In this document: piece after piece, positions 28,427 to 36,689 of the stretch
Layout: each line of letters opens with the position of its first letter
Numbering within the stretch: the first letter of the stretch is position 1
Source of the DNA: Asticcacaulis sp. AC402
Lineage (GTDB): Bacteria; Pseudomonadota; Alphaproteobacteria; Caulobacterales; Caulobacteraceae
DNA length: 64,000 bases
Assembly: GCF_000495835.1 (NCBI RefSeq)
Contig: NZ_AWGC01000019.1
Location: 1 to 64,000, forward strand
Direction: 5' to 3'
The notes under the pieces: model-generated
Seen by the model: only the letters and a program-made list of their open reading frames with translations
What the model was told of the DNA's origin: nothing
Database searches by the model: none
Made by a program: the position numbers and the translations under genes

Positions 28427-29364
28427 ACGTGTCCTTTGGCCGGCGCCGCGGCAAAAACGCCGCCATGCGGCTCGTCCGCGCCGCGCGGATCCGGGTGGAT
28501 AATGATATCAGCATTCGGGAATGCCTCAAGCACGCGCTTTTCCGCTTGAAGCAAAAGGATGTGGGCGGCTTCCAGGGTCAAGGCATGATCGAGTACGATA
28601 TGCATCTGGATGGCAATGTAAGGACCAATATGGCGGGTGCGGATGGCGTGGATGCCCAGAATCTGTGGATCAGCCTCGGCCAACTGTTTGATACGGGCGA
28701 CATCGTCGTCGCCAAGGCTACGGTCCATCAATTGATCGGCCGCTTGGCGCAAAACCTGGACCGCACCCCATACCAGCAGCAGCGCCATGACGAAGCCGGC
28801 CAGCGTATCGAACAAGGCCAGGCCAAGCGCCGCTGCGACGACGCCAACAATGGCGATCAGGTTCGTCGCAAGGTCGCTGAGATAGTGCATGCGGTCGGCG
28901 GCAACGGCGACGGAACCACTGGCCTTTATCGCGGCATCCTGAACCCAGACGAGGCCCAAGGTCAGGACGATCGAAATAGCCAAGACAGCTATGGCCAGGC
29001 CGGACTGTTCGATCGGCTTGGGATGGGCCAGGTTGTCGTAGCAGGCGCGCATAACCAGGGCCGCTGAGGCGAAGACCAGCCCGGCCTGGAAGAGGGCGCT
29101 GAAGGCCTCGGCCTTGCCGTAGCCAAAGGGATGCGCCTTATCCGGGCGCTTGCGAGCATAGCGGACGGCGAAGAAGGTCGCCAGAGAGGCAAGAAGATCC
29201 AAACCTGAGTCGGCCAGGGAAGCCAGTATGGCCATCGAGCCGGACTGGATCAGGGTAAACCCCTTCAGCCCTACCAGGACGAACGCAACCCCGACCGACA
29301 GGGCGGATGCCAGGCGGACCCTTTGATCGGGAGTAGATTCGGTAGATTCGGGCGTTTCGATCAT
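28423..29364 (-). CDS. Cation diffusion facilitator (FieF-like divalent metal exporter)
   Basis: The 313-residue protein has six predicted membrane segments. Metal-site motifs occur in TM2 (LADSGLDLLAS) and TM5 (DRMHYLSDLATN), and HPFGYGKAEA follows TM2 as is typical. The C-terminal cytosolic domain shows IQMHIVLDHALTLEAAH. It exports Zn2+, Fe2+ or Mn2+ by proton antiport; the TM2 DxxxD-like and TM5 HxxxD sites fit FieF. It ends with a four-base overlap with the GST gene. Its 5' end carries two GATTC sites of the cluster upstream of the divergent gene. Confidence 0.93.
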   Translation of the reverse strand: MIETPESTESTPDQRVRLASALSVGVAFVLVGLKGFTLIQSGSMAILASLADSGLDLLASLATFFAVRYARKRPDKAHPFGYGKAEAFSALFQAGLVFASAALVMRACYDNLAHPKPIEQSGLAIAVLAISIVLTLGLVWVQDAAIKASGSVAVAADRMHYLSDLATNLIAIVGVVAAALGLALFDTLAGFVMALLLVWGAVQVLRQAADQLMDRSLGDDDVARIKQLAEADPQILGIHAIRTRHIGPYIAIQMHIVLDHALTLEAAHILLLQAEKRVLEAFPNADIIIHPDPRGADEPHGGVFAAAPAKGHV

Positions 29365-29485
29365 GGCCTTTTTTGGCTCTGTCCAAACAATTCGGAGTCA
29401 CGACATCGTGCAGGGGATAACTGTTAACAAACCGTGAATCCATGATGGATTCTTTTTGCGAACGGTATATGATCAGATTCGAATC
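29336..29485. promoter_or_regulatory. Cluster of seven GANTC sites in 150 bases
   Basis: GANTC occurs at 29336, 29345, 29395, 29436, 29448, 29476 and 29481. Two pairs lie in perfect palindromes: GAATCCAT-g-ATGGATTC (29436-29452) and GATTCGAATC (29476-29485). The latter sits just before a TTATAGTT/TATAGG -10-like region of the plus-strand gene. About 0.6 sites would be expected by chance. CcrM/GcrA-type control is an inference. Confidence 0.6.
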
Positions 29486-29517
29486 AATCTTGATTATAGT
29501 TGTTATAGGTTGCGTAA

Positions 29518-30735
29518 ATGTCGCGAGTTTGGATTAGTCGGGCCGAGGCCCTGAAGCGTCTCGAGGTAAAGCCTCAGACCCTGTACGCTTATGTCAGCCG
29601 CCAGAGAATCGCGGCGAAGAGCGATCCAGCGCATCCGCGAAAAAGTCTGTATGCGCTGGACGATATTGAGCGCCTGTCGCGCCGCGCGCCGGGTCGCATC
29701 CCGATGCGCGCCGGACCGGCTGGACCGGCGCCTGCCTATGATGCTTTGCCGCCCGGACTGACCGGCGGGACGGTGACCCGTGGCGAGGCGGCGATCGATA
29801 CCGAGATTTCGATCACGGTCGAGGGCCGTCATTACTACCGCGGACGCGACAGTATCAACCTGGCAGTAACCGAGAATTTTGAAACCGTGGCCGCCTTGTT
29901 GTGGCAAAGCCGCAATCCCAACCCGTTTGGGCCGCTTAAGCCGCGTCCAGACGTCAACTTCCCGGGCGGACCGCGCACGCGGGTGCTCTCGATGCTGAGC
30001 CGGCGCCTGGAAGAAGAGGCTATGACCGATATCCATCCAGAGCGCGATCTCGGCAACGAAGCGGCCAGCCTGTTGAACGAAATGGTCGATGCGGTGACCA
30101 ATGGCGGGCCGCGTCTGTTCTTCCATCAGCGCCTGGCGCGGGCATGGAAGGTTTATGACAACAAGGACACGGATCTGCTGCGCCGGGCCCTGGTATTGTC
30201 CGCCGACACCAGCCTCGACGAGGCGACCCTGGCTGTGCGGGTTTCAGCGGCAACCTTGGGACCTCTCGCCATTCCACTGATCGCTGGTTTCGGGACGATG
30301 AGCTCGCCGAAGCTGGGCGGTAAGATTTCGCGCGCCGAAAGTTATGTTACTCAGGTGCGGCGGACGGGCAATCCGCTGGCCCTGGCCAAGTCTCTGCTGG
30401 AGCGTGGGCTTGAATTGCCGGGTTTCGAGCGGGACTACTCATCGTCGGAACCGGCGCGGGCCAAGGCTTTGATCGATGCGGCGCCGCAGTTGGGCGAGGA
30501 TTTGAAGACGGTACTGAGGGTAGGCGAGGACCTGACGGGGCATCCCGTAGGTATGTCCCTGGCTTTGGCTTTGATCGGCCGCCATCTGGACCTGCCGCGG
30601 GAGGCACCGGTGACGCTGTACGGCATCGGTCGCAGCGCCGGCTGGCTCGCCCACGCGATCGAACAGATGCAGTCGGGGGGCACGCCCAAGGCACGTCTGC
30701 GCTATATCGGACCGCATCCGCAGATCGTGGATTAA
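29518..30735 (+). CDS. Helix-turn-helix / citrate-synthase-like protein, catalytically degenerate
   Basis: The 405-residue protein has an N-terminal MerR/HTH_17-like helix-turn-helix (ISRAEALKRLEVKPQTLYAY, about 6-55) and a citrate synthase fold (about 80-400) ending in LYGIGRSAGWLAHAIEQM, the conserved C-terminal signature. In true citrate synthases the first two catalytic His lie in LHGGAN and GFGHRVY motifs; here the equivalent stretches read LGPLAIPLIAGFG and GFERDYS. The Asp site is also not evident. It is probably not an active synthase and may be a metabolite-sensing regulator. The promoter region is packed with GANTC sites. Confidence 0.85.
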   Translation: MSRVWISRAEALKRLEVKPQTLYAYVSRQRIAAKSDPAHPRKSLYALDDIERLSRRAPGRIPMRAGPAGPAPAYDALPPGLTGGTVTRGEAAIDTEISITVEGRHYYRGRDSINLAVTENFETVAALLWQSRNPNPFGPLKPRPDVNFPGGPRTRVLSMLSRRLEEEAMTDIHPERDLGNEAASLLNEMVDAVTNGGPRLFFHQRLARAWKVYDNKDTDLLRRALVLSADTSLDEATLAVRVSAATLGPLAIPLIAGFGTMSSPKLGGKISRAESYVTQVRRTGNPLALAKSLLERGLELPGFERDYSSSEPARAKALIDAAPQLGEDLKTVLRVGEDLTGHPVGMSLALALIGRHLDLPREAPVTLYGIGRSAGWLAHAIEQMQSGGTPKARLRYIGPHPQIVD

Positions 30736-30748
30736 GCGCCTCCTGTTA

Positions 30749-30775
30749 CCTCCCCACGCGAAGCGCGCGGGGAGG
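30749..30775. repeat. Element G palindrome after the citrate-synthase-like gene
   Basis: CCTCCCC-acgcgaagcgcgc-GGGGAGG lies 13 bases after the stop at 30735 and directly abuts element V copy 2. It probably acts as a stem-loop in the 3' UTR. Confidence 0.7.
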
Positions 30776-30777
30776 TG

Positions 30778-30918
30778 TAATACCAATCCACGATGACCTT
30801 GACTCATCGTGGATTGGCAAGGGCGACTGCCCGCCCGAGCTTACGCGAGGAGCCATGCGGCGCTTGAGCTGAAAAAATGCGAATACCAAGCGTCATTCTT
30901 TATGAGGCTTGGTATAAG
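30778..30918 (-). repeat. Element V copy 2 (141 bp, inverted relative to copy 1)
   Basis: The reverse complement matches 23805-23945 along its whole length except in the terminal hairpin. Here that hairpin is CCAATCCACGATGA (30783-30796) / TCATCGTGGATTGG (30804-30817) around a 7-base centre; total hairpin length is 35 bases, as in copy 1. It lies between the citrate-synthase-like gene and uppP. Confidence 0.85.
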
Positions 30919-30982
30919 AAAAAGCTTTAGACCCTCATAACAATTCTGGTCTAAGAGCGTCCCGTATTCTGCGAGGTCGCTT

Positions 30983-31780
30983 ATGGACTATCTGATTGCC
31001 GTACTGTTGGGCGTGGTAGAAGGCCTGACGGAATTCCTGCCTGTGTCGTCAACCGGGCACCTGCTGCTGCTGAGCCATTTTCTGAAATTCGAGACCACCG
31101 GCAAGACCTTCGAGGTGTTGATCCAACTCGGTGCGGTCCTGGCTTTGTTGACACTCTATTTCCAGCGCCTGTGGGACGTGGTGGTGACGTTGCCGACCGA
31201 ACCACGATCGCGCGGGTTCGTGATATCCGTCCTGGTGGCCTTCCTGCCGGCCATGGTGCTGGGGGTTTTGCTGCATGACTTTATCAAGACGGTGCTGTTC
31301 GAATCACCCCGTCTGATTTGCTTCAGTCTGATTGTTGGCGGCATTGCGTTATGGGCGGTCGACAAGTGGGCGCCCAAGCCGCAGCACGACGATGCCATGG
31401 CGCTGGACTGGAAGACGGCTTTGACGATCGGGTTGTTTCAATGTCTGGCGATGATTCCGGGCATGTCGCGGTCGGGGTCCACCCTGATCGGGGCGATGTT
31501 GTGCAAGGTGGACAAGAAGGCGTCGGCGGAGTTTTCATTCTTCCTGGCCATGCCTACGATGGCTGGGGCCTTCGCCTACGATGTCTTCAAGACCTACAAG
31601 CAGATGGATTTCAGCGATGTCTGGCTGATCGGGCTTGGGTTCATGTCAGCGTTTGTGACGGCGGTTCTGGTGGTTAAGGCGCTTTTGGCCTATGTCAGCC
31701 GGCACGGGTATGGCGTGTTTGCAATCTGGCGGATTTGTGTCGGGGTATTGGGACTGGTGCTGTTGCAGATGGGCTTCTGA
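30983..31780 (+). CDS. uppP: Undecaprenyl-diphosphate phosphatase
   Basis: The 265-residue polytopic membrane enzyme (BacA family) recycles the C55 lipid carrier for peptidoglycan and polysaccharide export. Signatures are EGLTEFLPVSSTGHLLL (about 13-29) with the catalytic Glu and Ser, and PGMSRSGSTLIGAM (about 160-173) with the catalytic Arg. Around seven or eight hydrophobic segments are visible. It is monocistronic, 65 bases after the repeat. Confidence 0.96.
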   Translation: MDYLIAVLLGVVEGLTEFLPVSSTGHLLLLSHFLKFETTGKTFEVLIQLGAVLALLTLYFQRLWDVVVTLPTEPRSRGFVISVLVAFLPAMVLGVLLHDFIKTVLFESPRLICFSLIVGGIALWAVDKWAPKPQHDDAMALDWKTALTIGLFQCLAMIPGMSRSGSTLIGAMLCKVDKKASAEFSFFLAMPTMAGAFAYDVFKTYKQMDFSDVWLIGLGFMSAFVTAVLVVKALLAYVSRHGYGVFAIWRICVGVLGLVLLQMGF

Positions 31781-31797
31781 GGCATGGGGTTTTATAG

Positions 31798-31868
31798 CGC
31801 AATCCGATAAAGTGGACGCCACTTTTCGGAAAAATTGCGCGACAAAACAAAAACCTAGAGCGAGATGG
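31798..31868 (-). repeat. Element P copy C
   Basis: Inverse orientation: ATCCGATAAAGTGGACGCCA then CTTTTCGGAAAAATTGCGCG and ACAAAACAAAAACCTAGAGCG. It matches the hairpin and T-rich part of the family and lies in the gap between the convergent uppP and NDUFA9-like genes. Confidence 0.75.
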
Positions 31869-31921
31869 CGATTCTACCTAAAGCCGTCCTGCTCTAGGGC
31901 CTTCGGCCCCAAGTCTTTCCC

Positions 31922-32893
31922 TCAGGTGGCGACAGCAAACTGACCATTCTTCCTGAACCGCCACAGATAGGTCGGCACAATCGATTCGACCGCGGTCGCG
32001 GCAATACCCAGATCCTTGAGACCCAGAGCCCCCTTGGCCACGACATTATCGATTTGCAGCAGCAGAACCTGGTCCGTGGTCAGCAACGGCGCCGGCACCG
32101 CCGACACCAGGCCATGGATGCCGGCCTGAACGTCACCGGCCAGGCCGATCATCCGCGCGACGAAGAACGGCGCCCATACCTGCGGACGGGGTTGCATGAT
32201 TTCCTGGCCAACGTAGGAAATCAGATCTTTGAAAGCGAACACTTCTGGCCCGCCCAACTCATATACCTTGCCATACGAACCGGCATGTCCAAGGGTCTTG
32301 GCAACCGCCGCTGCCACGTCGCCGACATAGACTGGCTGGAACCTGTTCACTGCGCCGCCAAAGGCCGGCCAAAGAGGCAACAGCTTCAACTGCCCGGCCA
32401 GCATGGTGAAGAAACCGTCTCCGGGACCAAAGATGATCCCTGGCCGCACAATCACCGCCGTCGGGACCGCCTTGCGCACGCCCTCCTCGGCCCAACCCTT
32501 GCTGGAGGCATATTTGGACGCTGCCCGCGAATCAGCGCCAAGGGCAGAAATCTGCACAAAGTCCTTGATCCCCCTGGCGGCACACGCCTCCGCCATCCTC
32601 GTCGCTGCTTGGCGGTGTACGCTGTCAAATTTTACGGCCAAGGTCTCGAACAGAATGCCGACCAGGTTGACGCAGGCATCGGCGCCTTTCAACGCGGCTT
32701 CGATATCGGCGTCCCTGCGCACGTCGCAACGCACCACCTGGATCTGTCCGACGTCACCCATGGGCTTGAGGTCATAGGCGGAGGCGAGATGACGCACCGC
32801 GACGCGCACCCGCCAGTTCGACCGTGCCAGCAAACGCACGACCTGCTTGCCCAAAAAGCCCGAACCGCCGAAAACCGTGACAACCCGCGTCAT
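31922..32893 (-). CDS. NDUFA9-like NAD(P)-binding epimerase-fold protein
   Basis: The 323-residue protein has a Rossmann fold with FGGSGFLGKQVVRLLAR at residues 8-24 and an atypical short-chain dehydrogenase layout (DACVNLVGIL; ISALGADSRAASKYASSKGWAEE; VIVRPGIIFGPGDGFF). This matches the complex I NDUFA9-like family of alphaproteobacteria, proposed to aid complex I or quinone metabolism. It is cytosolic or membrane-peripheral. An amine-oxidase-like gene lies upstream in the same orientation. Confidence 0.88.
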   Translation of the reverse strand: MTRVVTVFGGSGFLGKQVVRLLARSNWRVRVAVRHLASAYDLKPMGDVGQIQVVRCDVRRDADIEAALKGADACVNLVGILFETLAVKFDSVHRQAATRMAEACAARGIKDFVQISALGADSRAASKYASSKGWAEEGVRKAVPTAVIVRPGIIFGPGDGFFTMLAGQLKLLPLWPAFGGAVNRFQPVYVGDVAAAVAKTLGHAGSYGKVYELGGPEVFAFKDLISYVGQEIMQPRPQVWAPFFVARMIGLAGDVQAGIHGLVSAVPAPLLTTDQVLLLQIDNVVAKGALGLKDLGIAATAVESIVPTYLWRFRKNGQFAVAT

Positions 32894-32930
32894 GACTCAC
32901 TACCCTTGCAACTGATAGACACTCGATAAC

Positions 32931-34136
32931 TCAAGGCAGGGCCTCGATCAACCGCTTTCCCGACCGGAAGGCCCCGGCCAATGACGCCGGAAAGCGATCG
33001 TCGAAACTGTCGCCGCAGACACCGACTCGGCCCGTCCACCACGGTGCATAACGGCGATGTCCCGGCATCAAGGCGGAATACGCCCCTTGCGTCCACGGAT
33101 TGGCCAGCCACCGCGTCACGATCGGTTCGGAAACGACGAATTTTTTCAGGTCGTGCAACTGCGGCACTGCCTTCACCGCCTCCGCGACATAATGCAGCGC
33201 CTGCACATGCGACAGGCCCTCGACCGCCACCGCCGCCTCGCCCGTCGCAAACAGCGTCAGCAACGGCAAACCGCCGCTACGGATGTGACAGTAATGCGCC
33301 CGGGCATCGACGACAAGCAAACCGAGATCCTCCGGAATATGCCGGTCGGCAAACAATCCCGGATCGAGCTCGAGAATGATCTTGTTCATCCGGCTGACCA
33401 CCAGACCCTGGGTGGCCGCTCCAATCGCGGCACGAACCTCAGGATCGAAGCCGATCCGGCCACTGTTCAAGGCGCCCAGGCCGACCGTCACCACCGCACG
33501 GCCTGCTGCAAGACCGTTGACCGCGACGCCCTCCGCAGTTGCCCGAACCTCGGTCACAGGCGTATCCAGCTGGATAGACTCACGCCCTACCTCATCGGCC
33601 ATGTGCGTGACGAGCGCGGCCATGCCGCCATCGAGCTGCAATCCGCCCGGTTCGCTTTCATCCGTCAGGAATTCATAGGCCGAAGGTTCCGCCGGCGGTT
33701 CCAGACCGTTCCAGCCCTGGCCGAACAGGCGCAGCCATTTTCGGCCTTCCTCGTCCTTACCCAGTCCGGAGATGGGGACGTCTGGGGAGTCGCCGCTTGC
33801 AATCGCCCTGGCCATGTCGGGATCGACTGCACCGGCCGGCCAGTCGTCGCCACGATCGACCTGGCGGCCATATTCGTAGATCCGCATGGCCGCGCCGTTG
33901 TCCTTGCGACTCACCAAGCCGTAACGGGCAATCAGATCAACCAGTTCGCTGGTTTCGCCATGCAGCCAGTGCGGGCCAAGATCAGCCGGCACGCCCGATG
34001 GCAAACGCCGCGTCTGCGCCCGGCCGCCGATCTCGCCGCCGGCTTCTAAAATGGAGTAACTCATCCCGCGCGCCTTCAGCGCCAGGGCTGCACTGAGGCC
34101 GGATATGCCCGCCCCGATAATGATCACGTTCGTCAT
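32931..34136 (-). CDS. FAD-dependent amine-oxidase-like oxidoreductase
   Basis: The 401-residue flavoprotein has an N-terminal dinucleotide-binding motif IIGAGISGLSAALALKARG (5-23), then LEAGGEIGGRAQTRRLPSG (FAD ribityl region) and a C-terminal GRVGVCGDSFDDRFPASLAG closing the FAD site. This is the layout of monoamine/polyamine oxidases and NAD(P)-binding amine oxidoreductases; the substrate cannot be predicted. No signal peptide. It stands 37 bases upstream of the NDUFA9-like gene. Confidence 0.85.
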   Translation of the reverse strand: MTNVIIIGAGISGLSAALALKARGMSYSILEAGGEIGGRAQTRRLPSGVPADLGPHWLHGETSELVDLIARYGLVSRKDNGAAMRIYEYGRQVDRGDDWPAGAVDPDMARAIASGDSPDVPISGLGKDEEGRKWLRLFGQGWNGLEPPAEPSAYEFLTDESEPGGLQLDGGMAALVTHMADEVGRESIQLDTPVTEVRATAEGVAVNGLAAGRAVVTVGLGALNSGRIGFDPEVRAAIGAATQGLVVSRMNKIILELDPGLFADRHIPEDLGLLVVDARAHYCHIRSGGLPLLTLFATGEAAVAVEGLSHVQALHYVAEAVKAVPQLHDLKKFVVSEPIVTRWLANPWTQGAYSALMPGHRRYAPWWTGRVGVCGDSFDDRFPASLAGAFRSGKRLIEALP

Positions 34137-34195
34137 GGCTTCATCCTAAATCCGCAGTATGTAAAATCGCCATATGTCGCCGCGAGAGAGGGATG

Positions 34196-34286
34196 TGTTT
34201 TGATGGAATCAAAACACCGATGAAAGTTCTGGTTTTATCACGCAGTTTATCCGAAAAGTGCTGCACACTTTATCGGATTGCGCTTT
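34196..34286 (+). repeat. Element P copy D, abutting the priA stop
   Basis: TTTTGATGGAATCAAAAC, then GAAAGTTCTGGTTTTATCACG, then ATCCGAAAAGTG/CACTTTATCGGAT. It ends at the priA stop codon and fills the gap between priA and the flavin oxidase gene. GAATC is conserved. Confidence 0.85.
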
Positions 34287-36597
34287 ACAGGAAGCTATAC
34301 GGCTCGATATCCACAATCAGCCGGATGGCATTGGGCCGCTTGATCGCTGCCAGCCAGTGGTTGACGAACCCCTGAAGATCGCGATTGCGGTCGGCCCGCA
34401 CCAGGAAGCGCTTGCGCCACTGACCCCGCACCAGGGCCAGGGGCGCATCGGCGGGCCCATAGACGTCTATACCGTCCGTGTTCGGAATGAATAACGCCAG
34501 TTCGCGCGAAAACCGGTCCAACAGCTTTTGGTCCTTGGCCTGCAGAATCAGCGCGGCCAGCCTGCCAAAGGGCGGGAACCCAGCCATTTCGCGCGACATG
34601 CCTTCATAGGCGTAGAACGCCTCTCGATCCTGATGCGCCAGGGCCCGCATGACGGGGTGTTCCGGCGAATAGGTCTGCAAAAGCGCCTTGCCCGGCTTGA
34701 CGCTGCGGCCCGCCCGGCCGGTCGCCTGCTGCAACAGCTGAAAGGTCCGTTCGGCAGCGCGCAGATCGCCGCCCTTCAGGCCCAGATCGGCATCGACGAT
34801 CCCGACCAGAGTCAAGTTCGGAAAGTTATGCCCCTTGGCCGCCGCCTGGGTGGCGATGACAATATCTATGTCGTGGTCCTCAATGCGCCGGATCAAGGCC
34901 GCCGAGGACGCTGCGTCGGGCGCTGTGTCCGATGAAAACACCTCCGCCCGCGCCTCTGGAAAGCGCATCTGGACCTCCTCCAGGATGCGCTCGACGCCCG
35001 GACCCACCGAGACGAAACTATCCACGGCGCCGCAGTGCGGACATGTCTTGGGCTTGCGCATAGAGAACCCGGTCAAGTGACAGACCAGCCGTCCTGAAGA
35101 CCGGTGCTCGACCAGCCAGGAATCGGTATTGGGCGCCGACATCTTCTCACCGCACCCCTTGCACAGTACCAGCGGCGCGTAGCCCCGCCTGTTGAGAAAC
35201 AACAGCACCTGCTCACGCCGCTTGAGGGTCTCCCGGATCTCGGCAACCAGAATATCCGAAAGCCACATTTGTTCGTTTTTTGGGCCCTTGTCGGGGGCAT
35301 GGAGCTTCATGTCGATCAGCCCCATATCGGGCATGACGGCCGTGCCGTGACGTTGATCCAGCCGGATCCAGGTATAGCGGCCCTTCTCGGCATTGGTCAG
35401 AGTTTCCAACGACGGTGTCGCCGACGCCATGACGACCATGGCGCCATCCATCCGGGCCCGGAACACTGCGAGGTCACGGGCGTGGTAGCGCACCCCCTCC
35501 TCCTGCTTGTAGGAGCTGTCATGCTCCTCATCGATGACGATCAGGCCCAGACGCTGATACGGCAGCAACAGGGCCGAGCGCGCGCCAACCACCAGCCGGA
35601 CCTTACCCGTCGCAACCCCTTCCCAGATGCGACGGCGCGACGCATTGCCGATATTGGCGTGCCACTGGGCCACCTCCGCGCCGAAGCGCGCCTCCAGCCG
35701 CCCCATCACCGCCTGGGTCAGGGCGATTTCCGGCAGCAGGACCAGGACCTGGGCCGTCGGATCGGTGCGAAGCACATCGGCGATGCTTTCGAGATAGACC
35801 TCGGTCTTGCCCGAACCAGTGACCCCGTCCAACAGCACCGGCGCGAATCCCTTGGCCAGTTCCATGCGCAGCAATTGATGCGCTGCCGACTGCGACGGGT
35901 TCAGTCGCGCCGGCGCGAAATCGGGATCGGGCTGAGGGATGCGATCATCGAACGGCAGGGCGACCTTTTCGAGCACGCCCTCCTTGGCCAGGCCGGTCAC
36001 CACCCCTTCCGACACCCCGGCGGCCAGGGCCAGTTCGCCCAGCCCCATGGGCAGTACAGCGGTTTCGATCACCCGTTCACGCGCCTTGGTGATTCGCGCC
36101 GGTTCGACCTCGGTACGGACATAGCCCATACGCACCTGGGCGCGGGCCACTTTCAGGGCGCGCAAACAGCCGTTCAGGAAGGTACCTGGCGGCGTCACGG
36201 TCCAGTTGGCTGCCCAAAGCCAGAACTGCAGCGAGTTTTCCGGCACTGGAGGATCGTCCGGCTTCGACAGGATCGGTTTCAGCGGAAAATCGATGGCTTC
36301 GCGCATTAGCGCGCGTTTCGATCCGGAAGAATCGGATCGGCGCTCTAAGCTTTTGTTTTGAAGCGCATCTTCATCCGAAAAGTGCGTCACACTTTTCGGG
36401 ATGCGCATCAGGCCAATGACTAAGCCACGCACCCTGGCGTGGCCCAATGGCACCACGACATGGTCGCCGGCAGCGAGTTCCATGCCGTCGGGAACAGCAT
36501 AGTCGAGCGCTTCCGCAACCGGCGCCAGCACAACAACCTTAGCCGTTAAAGTTAATAAGTCTTGGGAATCGGCCAGGTTTTCGGTAACGCGAGTCAT
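34285..36597 (-). CDS. priA: Primosomal replication restart helicase PriA with repeat-derived insert
   Basis: The 770-residue SF2 helicase reloads the replisome at stalled forks. Walker A is GVTGSGKTEVYL, Walker B DEEHDSSYKQ, and the later helicase motif QATGRAGR is present. Residues about 64-97 (including VTHFSDEDALQNKSLERR) are encoded by a copy of element P inserted in frame in the N-terminal 3'-DNA-binding domain. Of the eight zinc cysteines, CKGC and CPHC remain, but the inner site reads APNT and CHLT, so three of four Zn2 ligands are missing. The ATG at 36597 has AGGGGA upstream. Confidence 0.95.
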   Translation of the reverse strand: MTRVTENLADSQDLLTLTAKVVVLAPVAEALDYAVPDGMELAAGDHVVVPLGHARVRGLVIGLMRIPKSVTHFSDEDALQNKSLERRSDSSGSKRALMREAIDFPLKPILSKPDDPPVPENSLQFWLWAANWTVTPPGTFLNGCLRALKVARAQVRMGYVRTEVEPARITKARERVIETAVLPMGLGELALAAGVSEGVVTGLAKEGVLEKVALPFDDRIPQPDPDFAPARLNPSQSAAHQLLRMELAKGFAPVLLDGVTGSGKTEVYLESIADVLRTDPTAQVLVLLPEIALTQAVMGRLEARFGAEVAQWHANIGNASRRRIWEGVATGKVRLVVGARSALLLPYQRLGLIVIDEEHDSSYKQEEGVRYHARDLAVFRARMDGAMVVMASATPSLETLTNAEKGRYTWIRLDQRHGTAVMPDMGLIDMKLHAPDKGPKNEQMWLSDILVAEIRETLKRREQVLLFLNRRGYAPLVLCKGCGEKMSAPNTDSWLVEHRSSGRLVCHLTGFSMRKPKTCPHCGAVDSFVSVGPGVERILEEVQMRFPEARAEVFSSDTAPDAASSAALIRRIEDHDIDIVIATQAAAKGHNFPNLTLVGIVDADLGLKGGDLRAAERTFQLLQQATGRAGRSVKPGKALLQTYSPEHPVMRALAHQDREAFYAYEGMSREMAGFPPFGRLAALILQAKDQKLLDRFSRELALFIPNTDGIDVYGPADAPLALVRGQWRKRFLVRADRNRDLQGFVNHWLAAIKRPNAIRLIVDIEPYSFL
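36312..36410 (+). repeat. Element P copy E, inside the priA coding frame
   Basis: GATCCGGAAGAATCGGATC dyad, CGCTCTAAGCTTTTGTTTTG, then ATCCGAAAAGTGCGTCAC/ACTTTTCGGGAT and GCGCAT. It is the complete element layout; on the minus strand it is read as about 34 PriA residues without a stop. Confidence 0.9.
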
Positions 36598-36689
36598 CCA
36601 CAATCCCCTAACACGAAATCGCCGGGTTTGTCACAAACGCAGGGGGAAATGCGCTTCACAGAATGAAAGACTGGCCTTAAGGTGGCGCC

